64,000 nucleotides of DNA from FEN-299 sp963717945 (GTDB taxonomy: Bacteria; Acidobacteriota; Vicinamibacteria; Vicinamibacterales; Fen-181): the NCBI GenBank assembly GCA_963717945.1, contig CAVQXT010000006.1:310001-374000 (forward strand). Direction: 5' to 3'. Shown one piece after another: positions 24,841-32,914 of the stretch. The notes under the pieces are model-generated. The model was given only the letters and a program-made list of their open reading frames with translations, was not told where the DNA came from and did no database searches. Within the stretch, counting starts at the first letter, position 1. Each line of letters starts with the position of its first letter. Both the position numbers and the translations under genes were made by a program.

Positions 24841-27438
24841 GTGAACTACCCCCTGTGGTCCCTTCCCGCTCCCGGTCTCCTGATCGCGTGCGTCGCGATC
24901 CTGCACGTCTTCATCTCGCATTTCGCCGTCGGCGGCGGCCTGTTCCTCGTGGTGGCCGAGCGGAAGGCCAGGCGGGAACGCGACGACGGGATGCTCGGCT
25001 ACCTGCGCCGGCTGAGCGGGGTGTTCGCCCTGCTGACGCTGGTCCTCGGCGCCGCGACCGGCGTCGGCATCTGGTTCACCATCGGCCTCGTCCACCCGCA
25101 GGCCACTTCGGCGCTCATCCACATCTTCGTCTGGGCCTGGGCCATCGAGTGGACGTTCTTCGTCGTCGAGATCGCGGCGGCGATGGTCTACTACTACGGG
25201 TGGGATCGCCTCGACGCGGCCACCCATCAGCGCGTCGGGTGGATCTATTTCGGCGCCGCGTGGCTCAGCCTGGCCGTCATCAACGGCATCCTCGCCTTCA
25301 TGCTGACGCCCGGCGCGTGGCTCGCGACCGGCAGCCTCTGGGACGGGCTGCTCAACCCGACCTACTGGCCCGCCCTGTTCGCCCGCACGTTCGCCGCGAT
25401 CGGCCTCGCCGGCCTCTACGTGATGCTCACGGCCGCCGGCCTGGCGGACCGCGAGGTGAAGGCCCGGGTCGCGAGATACGCGGCGAAGTGGATCCTGCCC
25501 ATGTCCGTCGCGCTGCCGCTCGCCATCGTCTGGTTCCTGTGGGCGGCGTCGCACGCCGGCGTCGAGGTGCTCGAAGTCCTCGGCCTGAAGGCCGCCTCGG
25601 TCGGCGACATCGTGGCCGTCCTGACCGCGGGCAGCGTCTCCGGCTATCCGGCGGCCATCACCGCGGCCCGCGCCGTGATCGTCGCGTCGTTCTCGACGCT
25701 GCTCCTGACCGTCGCGATCGCCTACGTGGCGCCGCACGCCTACGGCCGCTTCACGGCGGTCCTCCTGCTGACGGCCGCACTGGTCGCCATGGGCGGCGGC
25801 GAGTGGGTGCGCGAGGACCTGCGCAAGCCTTACGTGATCGGGCGCTACATGTTCGTGAACGGCGTGCGCATCGCGCCGGAGTGGACGCGCGCGGTCGCCG
25901 CCACCGAGCCGACGGTCCGCGACGACCGCTTCGAGCTGTCGGCGCTGCGGCGGACCGGCGTGCTGCGGGCGGCGCTCTGGACCCGACTGCCGCCCGTGGC
26001 AGCGGGCGGCGATCCGCTGGAGCGCGTCGAGGCCGAGGGGCGCGAGGTGTTCCGCCTGTCGTGCACCGTCTGTCATACGACCGACCTCTACCTGGCGATC
26101 CGCCCGCTCGTCGCGGGCCGCAGCCAGGAGGCGATTTCGTCGATCCTGTCCCGGTTGACGACATCCGACGAGCAGCCGACGGGCGCCGGCGCGCTCTGGA
26201 CCTGGAGGGGCCGGCGAATGCCGCCGTTCCCGGGCACGGACGCCGAACGCGAGGCGGTCGCCGTCTACCTCGCGCGGCTCGGCGGGACGGTGCCGCACCT
26301 GCCCGCGCCTGCCGGCGCCGCAGGAGAAGGGAGGCGCCCGGTGACGCCGCTACCCTCGCTCGACCCGCTGCCGCTGCCCGCGCCGACGTGGCTCCTGTCC
26401 GGCCTCCTCAGTCTCACGTTCCTGCTCCACGTGCTGCCGACGAACCTGCTGCTCGGCGGATCCATCCTCGCGCTCGCCGCGCGGGTGCGCGGGAAGAAGG
26501 ACGAGCGCTCCGCCGAGTTGGCGAGCTTCATCGCGGGCGCGCTCCCGGTGCTGTTCGCGGCGGCGATCACGCTCGGCGTCGCGGCGCTGCTCTTCCTGCA
26601 GGTGCTGTACGGGCGGGCGTTCTTCAGTGCGGCGGTGATCCTGGCGGTGCCCTGGTTCCTGGTGGTGCCTGCGCTCATCACGGGCTACTACGCGGCGTAC
26701 GTCGCGCGCAGCCCGAAGGCGAAGGTCTGGCTGACCTCGCTCGCCGCGCTCGTCGTCGTCCCGGCCTGCGTCGTTTTCGTCGCGTTCGTCCAGGCGAACG
26801 TGATGAGCGCGATGCTGCTCCCGGACCGGCTGGCAGCCTATTTCGCCGCGCGCGCCAGCGGCCTGCGCCTCAACCTCGGCGACCCGACTCTCATCCCGCG
26901 CTTCCTGCACATCGTCACGGGCGCGTGCGCCGTGGCAGGAGTGGCGGTGGCAATCGTCGGCTGCCGGAGGCGGGCAGCCGACGCGGAGCGGTCGGCGTGG
27001 ATGGTCCGCCAGGGCGCCGTGTGGTTCGTCGGCGCGACCGCGCTCAATGTCATGTTCGGGGTGTGGTGGCTGGCCGCCCTGCCGCTGCAGACGATGCTGC
27101 TGTTCATGGGGCGGGACGTCGGCGCCACGCTCTTCCTCGTGGCGGGGATCGTGGCGGCGCTGGCCGCGTTCGGCCACATGATCCCGGCCACCATGGCGAA
27201 GGACCCACGGACGCTGCTCGTCGGCGGGGCCGGCAGCCTGGGCGTCACGCTGGCGTGCATGGTGATGGTGCGCGACTCGGCCCGTCGGGCCGAGCTTGCC
27301 GCGGCAGGATTTCAGCCCGCGGCCTGGGTGCAGCCCCAGTGGGGCGCGATCCTGGTGTTTCTCGTCCTCCTGCTGGCCGCGATTGTGCTGGTCGGATGGA
27401 TGATCCGCGCGATCGTGGCCGCGAAGGTCACTGTGTAG
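24841..27438 (+). CDS. bd-type oxidase-like double membrane protein fused to a cytochrome c domain
   Basis: 865 aa, GTG start with AGGGAGG upstream. The N-terminal half (about 1-330, 8-9 TM helices) resembles cytochrome bd subunit I, with His22 and His27 in TM1 (ILHVFISHFAVGGG) as likely haem ligands. A soluble cytochrome c domain follows with CTVCH (Cys408, Cys411, His412) and a distal Met in RRMPPFPGT. A second polytopic half (about 510-865) again begins with a LLHVLPTNLLLGG-type helix. No separate CydB gene is adjacent, so the second half may replace it. It probably is a terminal oxidase or quinol/cytochrome c oxidoreductase of a divergent bd-like family with haem c. Confidence 0.75.
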   Translation: MNYPLWSLPAPGLLIACVAILHVFISHFAVGGGLFLVVAERKARRERDDGMLGYLRRLSGVFALLTLVLGAATGVGIWFTIGLVHPQATSALIHIFVWAWAIEWTFFVVEIAAAMVYYYGWDRLDAATHQRVGWIYFGAAWLSLAVINGILAFMLTPGAWLATGSLWDGLLNPTYWPALFARTFAAIGLAGLYVMLTAAGLADREVKARVARYAAKWILPMSVALPLAIVWFLWAASHAGVEVLEVLGLKAASVGDIVAVLTAGSVSGYPAAITAARAVIVASFSTLLLTVAIAYVAPHAYGRFTAVLLLTAALVAMGGGEWVREDLRKPYVIGRYMFVNGVRIAPEWTRAVAATEPTVRDDRFELSALRRTGVLRAALWTRLPPVAAGGDPLERVEAEGREVFRLSCTVCHTTDLYLAIRPLVAGRSQEAISSILSRLTTSDEQPTGAGALWTWRGRRMPPFPGTDAEREAVAVYLARLGGTVPHLPAPAGAAGEGRRPVTPLPSLDPLPLPAPTWLLSGLLSLTFLLHVLPTNLLLGGSILALAARVRGKKDERSAELASFIAGALPVLFAAAITLGVAALLFLQVLYGRAFFSAAVILAVPWFLVVPALITGYYAAYVARSPKAKVWLTSLAALVVVPACVVFVAFVQANVMSAMLLPDRLAAYFAARASGLRLNLGDPTLIPRFLHIVTGACAVAGVAVAIVGCRRRAADAERSAWMVRQGAVWFVGATALNVMFGVWWLAALPLQTMLLFMGRDVGATLFLVAGIVAALAAFGHMIPATMAKDPRTLLVGGAGSLGVTLACMVMVRDSARRAELAAAGFQPAAWVQPQWGAILVFLVLLLAAIVLVGWMIRAIVAAKVTV

Positions 27439-27460
27439 CGCCGGCCTCCTGGCCGGCCGA

Positions 27461-28144
27461 TCAGAGGGCGGCCACCAGCCCCGGCAACTCCCCGAGCGTC
27501 CTGATCCGGACGCAGTCGAACTCGCCGTAGAGATCGGCCGTATCGAGGAGCACGGCCCGGAGGCCGACGCCGCGGGCGCCCTCCACGTCGACGTGGTAGA
27601 GATCGCCGACGTGCAGCGTGTCTTCGCGGCGCGCCCCCGCCCGCTCGAGCGCCAGCTCGAAGATCCGCGGGTCCGGCTTTTCCACCCCTTCCTCGGCCGA
27701 GTCGAGCATCACGTCGAAGCGCCGCGCCAGGTCGAGCCTGGCGAACAGCGCCTTGAGCTTGCCGTTGGCGTTGGACACGACCGCCAGCTTCAGTCCCATC
27801 GCGCGCAGCCGGTCCAGAGCTTCGGTCACGCCGTCCGGCACGGTCTCCCACAAGTTGAACTCGGCGTGGTAGCGCTGCAGCTCGTCGAGCGCCGCGCCGG
27901 TGGCCGGCGACGGCGGAATCCCGCAATGCTCCAGAACCAGGTTGAAGTACCCCCAGCCGCGCTGCCGGTCGTTGGCCGCCGAGCCCAGCCCGAGATCGAT
28001 GTCGCGCCGGGCGAGGGGATCCGCCGCGCCGAGCGCGTCGGGTGTGACGAGAACGCCGTGGGCGGCGAGCGCCGCGCTCACGCGCCGCCAGTTGGGCGTG
28101 ACCAGCACGCCACCCGCGTCGAGGAAAACCGTCGTCAGGGGCAC
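27461..28144 (-). CDS. HAD-superfamily hydrolase
   Basis: 227 aa, GTG start. Motif I is FLDAGGVL (nucleophile Asp9; the second Asp common in phosphatases is Gly11), motif II VVSNANG, motif III Lys in GVEKPDPRIF, motif IV GDLYHVDVEGA. The cap domain between motifs I and II is helical (C1 type), as in phosphoglycolate phosphatase or haloacid dehalogenase relatives. The exact substrate is not evident. It is separated from exonuclease III by a pair of REP palindromes. Confidence 0.88.
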   Translation of the reverse strand: MPLTTVFLDAGGVLVTPNWRRVSAALAAHGVLVTPDALGAADPLARRDIDLGLGSAANDRQRGWGYFNLVLEHCGIPPSPATGAALDELQRYHAEFNLWETVPDGVTEALDRLRAMGLKLAVVSNANGKLKALFARLDLARRFDVMLDSAEEGVEKPDPRIFELALERAGARREDTLHVGDLYHVDVEGARGVGLRAVLLDTADLYGEFDCVRIRTLGELPGLVAAL

Positions 28145-28155
28145 GCTTCAGAATA

Positions 28156-28223
28156 GCGCAGGCCTGAAGGCCTGCGGTATCCACGATGTTCTGGTCGGAT
28201 AGCGCAGGGCTTTAGCCCTGCGC
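28156..28223. repeat. Inverted pair of REP-like palindromes
   Basis: Palindromes at 28156-28177 and 28202-28223 face each other with inner flanks GGTATC and GGATAG. They occupy nearly all of the HAD/exonuclease III intergenic space and end 2 bp before the exonuclease stop. Confidence 0.88.
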
Positions 28224-28225
28224 CG

Positions 28226-28981
28226 TTAGGCGAATTCCGCGACCACCGGGCCGTGGTCGCTCGTGCCGACCTCGCGGTAAGCCGGGCAGCGCGTGGCCCT
28301 CGCGGCGAGCGCCCGGCTCGCGAGCACATAGTCGAGGCGCCAGCCGATGTTCCGCTGGCGCATGTTGCGCCACGGAGGCCACCAGGTGAACAGTTCCTGG
28401 TTGTCGGGGTCGAGCGCACGCCCGACGTCCACCAGGCCGCGCGAGAGGATCCGTTCGAGGAGTTCGCGCTCCTCGGGGAGTTGGCCAATCGTGTTCGGCT
28501 TGCGCTCCTTCGGGTGCACGTCCTGGTCGGTGCGCGTCACGTTCAGGTCGCCGCAGAGGACGATCTCCAGGCCCGACTCCCGGGCCTCCCGCGCGTAGTC
28601 GTCCACCGCCGCGAGGAAGCGCATCTTGGCCTGGAAGTCCTTGCCGCCGTTCGGCACGTAGAGCGACGCGACGGTGAGCCCCGGGAGCGTGGCGGCCGCC
28701 ACGCGCGTCTCGAAGTCGAAGGGCGGGTGCGAGAAGTCGGGCCGATCGGGAAACGTCGCCTTCCGCACGTGCAGGCCGACGCCGGAGTAGCCCTTGCCGC
28801 CGTGCCAGCAGCACCAGTAGCCGTCCATCTCCCAGAGCGAGATGGGGATCTGGTCCTGCGCGGCCTTGATCTCCTGCAGGCAGACGACGTCGGGCTGCTC
28901 GCGGCCGAGCCACTCCTCGAACTGCGCCTGCCGCGCCCGGATGCCGTTGACGTTCCAGGTGGCTATCTTCAGGGCAGCCAT
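28226..28981 (-). CDS. xthA: Exodeoxyribonuclease III
   Basis: 251 aa from the ATG at 28981 (MAALKIATWNVNG). All EEP-fold motifs are present: ATWNVNG (metal Asn), LQEIKA (Glu37), YVPNGG, GDLNVTRTDQDVH (Asp/Asn pair), WRLDYVLAS and the C-terminal SDHGPV. The family provides AP-endonuclease and 3'-5' exonuclease activity in base excision repair. Length and motif spacing are normal. Monocistronic, or preceding the HAD gene in a loose pair. Confidence 0.95.
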   Translation of the reverse strand: MAALKIATWNVNGIRARQAQFEEWLGREQPDVVCLQEIKAAQDQIPISLWEMDGYWCCWHGGKGYSGVGLHVRKATFPDRPDFSHPPFDFETRVAAATLPGLTVASLYVPNGGKDFQAKMRFLAAVDDYAREARESGLEIVLCGDLNVTRTDQDVHPKERKPNTIGQLPEERELLERILSRGLVDVGRALDPDNQELFTWWPPWRNMRQRNIGWRLDYVLASRALAARATRCPAYREVGTSDHGPVVAEFA

Positions 28982-29084
28982 GAGTCCATAATAGCCGCGC
29001 CCGCACCGGCGTGTAACCTCTACGCCGGACCCGGTCACGACCTCGCGGAACCGTTTTGCCCAGGTCCCCCTCAGGAGATTCCGA

Positions 29085-29642
29085 ATGCGTCGTCATACGA
29101 TCACGTGTTGCCTCCTTGCGGCGGCGGTGCTGGCGCTGGCCGCGCCGGCGATGGCTCAGAACGCGCCCAAGGGGGACTTGGCCCTATCCTACAGCGTGAT
29201 GTACGACAAGGAACTCGCGGACACCTCCGAGTTCGGCGGCTGGCTGCCGACCGGCTGGATCGTCTCCGGCGCGGTGCGCGTGACAGGAAACCTGTCGCTC
29301 GTGGGTGAGCTCGGCGCGAACTACAAGCCGTTCAACTACATGGACGTTGACGTCACGGCCGGCCTGCTCGGCGCCCTCGGAGGTGTGAGGTACACAGCCC
29401 GGGCCAATCCGAGGGTGCTCCCCTTCGTCCAGATGCTGTTCGGCCTTTCACGGGCCAGCCTGAGCGCCATGAGTATCAGCGAGTCGCACGACGCGTTCGC
29501 GACGCAGGTCGGCGGGGGCGTCGACGCCGCGGTGTCCGAGAAGCTCGCCGTACGGTTGCAGGGCGACTACCGCGCCCTCCGATCGGGAAATGGTACGGGC
29601 AACGAGTTCCGCCTCGCGACGGGCATCGTCTATCACTTCTGA
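29085..29642 (+). CDS. Small outer-membrane beta-barrel protein
   Basis: 185 aa with signal peptide MRRHTITCCLLAAAVLALA through AMAQ. The rest alternates hydrophobic and polar residues in about eight strands and ends in the aromatic terminal signature GIVYHF, as expected for an OmpA/OmpW-size barrel inserted by BamA. AGGAGA precedes the ATG. Its function is not recognisable. It is transcribed alone, divergent from xthA. Confidence 0.8.
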   Translation: MRRHTITCCLLAAAVLALAAPAMAQNAPKGDLALSYSVMYDKELADTSEFGGWLPTGWIVSGAVRVTGNLSLVGELGANYKPFNYMDVDVTAGLLGALGGVRYTARANPRVLPFVQMLFGLSRASLSAMSISESHDAFATQVGGGVDAAVSEKLAVRLQGDYRALRSGNGTGNEFRLATGIVYHF

Positions 29643-29708
29643 TCGAGGGCCGCGGCTCTCCGGTCGGCGCGAGTTGACGACGGGCGGCCCGATGTTCCCG
29701 GGCCGCCG

Positions 29709-30290
29709 TCAGTGAAACGCCGCGAGCAGGCTCAGGACGATCCCGGCGATCCCCACGGCGCCCGAGCCGAGCCAGACGAGGCGGATGCGCGTCAAGGCCG
29801 CCACCGCGCCGAGCGCGATCGACACCTGGAACAGCGCCACGGCGTTGGCGTAGCCGTGGTGGCGGTGCAGCAGCGCGTCCGCCTCGCGTTCCTTCTCGTC
29901 GCGCTGCCGCTCCTTCTCCTCGGCGGCCTTCCTGATCCCCTCCTGCTCCCGCGCGTCGCGCGCCTGCGTCTCGGCATAGGCCGGCGGCGGCTCCTTGCCA
30001 ATCGCCAGCCAGGAGGTGCGCGAGGCCTCGGCCACGGCTCCCTTGATCCCCTTCGCCTGGTAGAAGGCCCACTGGTCCGACGCCTGAGCCTGCAGGCGCG
30101 TCGCCTCGGTCTTGAGGACGAGCGCCTCGTTGACGGTGGCGCCGGCCAGCAGCGAGGCCACCGCCGCGCACGCCGCCAGCAGCGCCGTCGTCAGGGCGAT
30201 CTGCTTGAGGAAGCGCCCGCCTTCGTGCTCGAGCTCCTCGTGAATCGCCTCGTGCAGTTTCTCCGTTGGAACCTCTGTTTCTTCGGGCAC
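29709..30290 (-). CDS. DUF4337-family membrane protein
   Basis: 193 aa from the GTG at 30290 (VPEETEVPTEKLHEAIHEELEHEGG), chosen because GAGAGGAGA lies just upstream. The layout is an acidic N-terminus, TM1 (about 38-58), a long charged helical domain with SDQWAFYQAKGIKGAVAEAS, a Lys/Glu/Arg-rich coiled coil (about 95-135), and two C-terminal TM helices. The SDQWAFYQAKGIK stretch is characteristic of DUF4337. Function unknown. It starts 20 bp after the PCMT-like stop and is probably translated from the same mRNA. Confidence 0.8.
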   Translation of the reverse strand: MPEETEVPTEKLHEAIHEELEHEGGRFLKQIALTTALLAACAAVASLLAGATVNEALVLKTEATRLQAQASDQWAFYQAKGIKGAVAEASRTSWLAIGKEPPPAYAETQARDAREQEGIRKAAEEKERQRDEKEREADALLHRHHGYANAVALFQVSIALGAVAALTRIRLVWLGSGAVGIAGIVLSLLAAFH

Positions 30291-30310
30291 GACGATCTCC
30301 TCTCGCGTGA

Positions 30311-31207
30311 TCACGCGCTCAGGCAGAAACTCTCCGCGTGCAGCCAGCACGCCGGCGACGGATCGTGCGCGTCGCGGCGCAGCCGCTTCACGGGCGGGAA
30401 CGGACTGGTCTTCATCGCGTCTCCGAGGAGGCGGTTCAGCGTCTCGTCGCGCAGCCCCACGGCGGAGTAGATCGCCACCAAGCCGACGGGGCGCGCGCCG
30501 AACGAGCCCGCCTCGCCGTCGTTCGCGAGCAGCAAGGCGGGGCCCTTGCCGAGCGTCCCCATGGCCGGCATCGACACGGTCAGCGGGAGCAGCACGCGAC
30601 CGCCCCGCGAGAGGCCGTCCAGCCAGCACGCTTCCGGGTGAGTGACGCCGGCGTTGACGAGGACCGCGTCGAACGTCTCCGTGCGCGGATCGAACCTCCC
30701 GTCGCCGTGGCGCACCTCGATCTGCGCCCATGGAGCGAGCGCCGTCCTGGCCTGTTCGGCCAGCCCGCCGTCCACCTCGACCGCCACCACGCGCCCCTGC
30801 GCGCCGACGACGTGCGCCATCAGGGCCGAGTAGTAGCCGCGGCCGCAGCCGACGTGCAGGACCGTGGCGCCAGGCGCGAGGCCCACCATGTCGATCCACG
30901 AACACACGAGCGCGGGCTGCCCGTTGAACAGCTGGCGACTCGGGTCGATCGAGACCGAGATGTTGTGGCAGACGTGGCGCGGGTCGGCGTCGGGAGTCTC
31001 CCGCCAGGCGTCGGGCATCCGCTGGCCCGCCTGGAAGTCGCCCTGGCTCGCCACCTTCCACGGGCCCGGCGGCAGGAACCGCTCGCGCGGCACGGTCGCG
31101 AGCGCGTCCACCAGCGCCGGGGTGCGCAGGCAGGCGACCGCCTCAATTTCTTCTGCAAAGAAACGCCGCTGGAGCGGGAGCCGCGACGAGTCGCCTGTCG
31201 GGGTCAT
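30311..31207 (-). CDS. Protein-L-isoaspartate O-methyltransferase-like SAM methyltransferase
   Basis: 298 aa. The N-terminal RRFFAEEIEAVACLRTPALVDALATVPRERFLPPGPW is the PCMT signature start (bacterial PCMTs have VPRExF). The SAM-binding motif I is VLHVGCGRGYYSALMA, followed by an acidic loop VVAVEVDGG. Isoaspartyl methyltransferases repair damaged aspartyl residues. This one is longer than the usual ~210 aa and has an extra C-terminal part of about 80 residues, so substrate could differ. It is divergent from the cysteine-cluster gene, with only 48 bp between starts. Confidence 0.82.
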   Translation of the reverse strand: MTPTGDSSRLPLQRRFFAEEIEAVACLRTPALVDALATVPRERFLPPGPWKVASQGDFQAGQRMPDAWRETPDADPRHVCHNISVSIDPSRQLFNGQPALVCSWIDMVGLAPGATVLHVGCGRGYYSALMAHVVGAQGRVVAVEVDGGLAEQARTALAPWAQIEVRHGDGRFDPRTETFDAVLVNAGVTHPEACWLDGLSRGGRVLLPLTVSMPAMGTLGKGPALLLANDGEAGSFGARPVGLVAIYSAVGLRDETLNRLLGDAMKTSPFPPVKRLRRDAHDPSPACWLHAESFCLSA

Positions 31208-31255
31208 TCCAGTATCACAGCAGCGTCCGGCCGGCCCGGTCAAGGATAAGATCGG

Positions 31256-32104
31256 ATGATGTCGGCCGTCTGCCTGTCCCTGCACGCCGATTACGAGTGC
31301 CGCCGGTCCGGGCCGTGCTGCACGTCGGGCTGGCCGATCCCTGTCGAGAGCGACCGGCTGACGGCGTGGCGCGAAGCGCTCGCGGCAGGCCGGCTGTCGT
31401 ACGAAGCGGACGGCGAAGCCGATCGTCTGCCGTTTGTCGTGCCGCCCGGTCTTCCCTCTGGCGCCGGCGCGGTGCTGCGGACGCGCGCGTCCGGGGCCTG
31501 CGTCTTCTACCGCGAGAGCGACGGCCTGTGCGCGGTGCAGTGCGGCCTGGGACATCGCGCGCTTCCCGCCACCTGCCAGCACTTCCCCCGCCGCTGCCTG
31601 ATCGAGCCGGACCGCGTCGCGGTGTCCTTCTCGCACTTCTGCCCCACGGTCGCGAAGCTCGCGTTCCGCACCGATCTCGCGCCGCAGGTTATGCCGGCCC
31701 CGCCTGCGCTGGTCGCGCCGGCGTGGTCCGCGTTCTCGCGTCCGCTCCGGCAGTTCCTCGCGGCGCACGCCTTTGGCAACTGGTGCGCTTACAACGGACA
31801 GGGACTGCGAACTGTCGTGCGCTCGCTGGACGTGGCGCTCGGGGTGGTACGGGTCGAGGCCGCGCGCGCCTGTGCCGGGGCCGGGCGCCCCTCGACTTCG
31901 CTCGGGACAACGCTGAGCCCATCGAAGGGTCGCCCGCTCGACGAAACGCTGCTCGCCGAAGCCTTCAGGGCGGCGGACCTGCTGCTGGTGCACCTCGCGG
32001 ACCCGCTGGTATTGGCGAGGCAGCTCAGCGAAGTGGAAGGCTCCAGGCTTCGGGCTCCAGGCTTCGGGCCGTGTCAGGCTTCAGGCCTGCAGCCTGAGGC
32101 CTGA
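31256..32104 (+). CDS. Cysteine-cluster (YkgJ-type, putative Fe-S) protein
   Basis: 282 aa, with AAGGATAAG before two adjacent ATGs. The N-terminus YECRRSGPCCTSGW has the CxxxxxCC pattern, and further cysteines follow in GACVFY, LCAVQCGLGHRALPATCQHFPRRC and FSHFCP. These match the CxxxxCC-type zinc/iron-chelating YkgJ or FliB-like families, probably binding a metal or Fe-S cluster. Two segments look repeat-derived: residues encoded by 31883-31935 (a palindromic repeat in frame) and the last 20 residues, which are translated heptamer words. Confidence 0.75.
   Translation: MMSAVCLSLHADYECRRSGPCCTSGWPIPVESDRLTAWREALAAGRLSYEADGEADRLPFVVPPGLPSGAGAVLRTRASGACVFYRESDGLCAVQCGLGHRALPATCQHFPRRCLIEPDRVAVSFSHFCPTVAKLAFRTDLAPQVMPAPPALVAPAWSAFSRPLRQFLAAHAFGNWCAYNGQGLRTVVRSLDVALGVVRVEAARACAGAGRPSTSLGTTLSPSKGRPLDETLLAEAFRAADLLLVHLADPLVLARQLSEVEGSRLRAPGFGPCQASGLQPEA
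31883..31935. repeat. Palindromic repeat inserted within a coding region
   Basis: Arms GGGCGCCCCTCGA (31883-31895) and TCGAAGGGTCGCCC (31922-31935) form an imperfect hairpin around CTTCGCTCGGGACAACGCTG. Short interspersed sequences of this style are widespread in bacterial genomes. Here it lies in frame in the cysteine-cluster gene and encodes the low-complexity stretch STSLGTTLSPSKG. Confidence 0.7.
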
Positions 32105-32118
32105 AGCCCGCAGCCTGC
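32043..32118. repeat. Heptamer inverted repeat overlapping a 3' coding end
   Basis: Words AGGCTCC, AGGCTTC, GGGCTCC, AGGCTTC face AGCCTGA, GGCCTGA, AGCCCGC, AGCCTGC. A short non-repeat GTGTC lies within. The array encodes the last residues and the stop of the upstream gene and nearly reaches the convergent gene's stop at 32121. Confidence 0.8.
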
Positions 32119-32120
32119 CC

Positions 32121-32822
32121 CTATTGAAGCGCCTGGTCGTAGACCTTCTTGAACTCGATCGGCTTCGGGAGCTTGCCCCCTTCGATCCGCGTGACGATCA
32201 CCATCTGCAGCCCGTCGAAGACTTTCGTGAACGTCTGCGTCACCCTCGCGCCGTTTCCGAGCTTCATCGTCGTGACCAGCGCGCGGTCGGCCCACCTCGT
32301 CGTCCGCTCGACCGACGCGCCCGCCTGCTCCTCCACCACCTTCGTGCCGTCCGGCTTCAGCGTCGTGACGCGCCCCTGATCGTCGGTCAGGACGAGGCGC
32401 CCCTCGTGCTGGACGATGACGAAGAAGTTCGGCGCCTCGAGCGCCCGCTCCATCTGCTGCCGCACCGCGGCCGAGTCCGGCTTCTGCGGCGTCCGGTTCC
32501 ACTCGCTTCTCGACCCGCTTTCTCCGCTCATTCCGCGGGCGCGCCTGCCCCGGCCGCTGTCCTCGCCGCGGGGACGGTCTTGTTTGCTCTCGTCCGCCTG
32601 TGGCTGCAGGGATGGCGTGGGGTCGCTGGCCTGCACGTTCAGGTTCCATTGTCCCGTGAGCTGCGGCGGCGGAAGCGGAGGAGGCGTCACCGTCGCGCCG
32701 GCCTGCACCTGAAGGGCCTGCGGAACCTTCGCTACCGCCGGCGACGAGGCGATCAGCCACGCCAGCGCAGGAAGTGCCAGGGCGAAGCGACGACGGACAA
32801 GTCGGACGTGCGGTCGTGTCAT
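32121..32822 (-). CDS. Secreted protein of unknown function
   Basis: 233 aa with a signal peptide (about 1-31), then a low-complexity Pro/Gln/Arg/Ser-rich region (about 40-110). A C-terminal beta-rich domain (RLVLTDDQGRVTTLKPDGTKVVEE... VTQTFTKVFDGLQMVIVTRIEGG) resembles a lipocalin or LolA-like sheet. No family is recognised. AGGAG lies unusually far (17 nt) upstream of the ATG. It is the last gene downstream of the DASS transporter, separated from it by a short heptamer array. Confidence 0.6.
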   Translation of the reverse strand: MTRPHVRLVRRRFALALPALAWLIASSPAVAKVPQALQVQAGATVTPPPLPPPQLTGQWNLNVQASDPTPSLQPQADESKQDRPRGEDSGRGRRARGMSGESGSRSEWNRTPQKPDSAAVRQQMERALEAPNFFVIVQHEGRLVLTDDQGRVTTLKPDGTKVVEEQAGASVERTTRWADRALVTTMKLGNGARVTQTFTKVFDGLQMVIVTRIEGGKLPKPIEFKKVYDQALQ

Positions 32823-32871
32823 AGGCGAGTCAACACTGCTCCTGACTGATTATGACGCGGAGCGGAGGAAT

Positions 32872-32905
32872 ACGGTCGGGGATCGGGGGTCGGGGGTCGG
32901 GGACG
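32872..32905. repeat. Short heptamer array
   Basis: Words GGTCGGG, GATCGGG, GGTCGGG, GGTCGGG in the gap between two co-oriented genes. On the minus strand they read CCCGACC/CCCGATC, similar to the array at 22701-22749. Confidence 0.75.
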
Positions 32906-32914
32906 TCCCGCTCG

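Noticed and set aside
30311..31993. A 560-codon minus frame including the PCMT-like gene.
   Set aside because: The region above 31207 is antisense to the cysteine-cluster gene; the PCMT signature begins right after the ATG at 31207.
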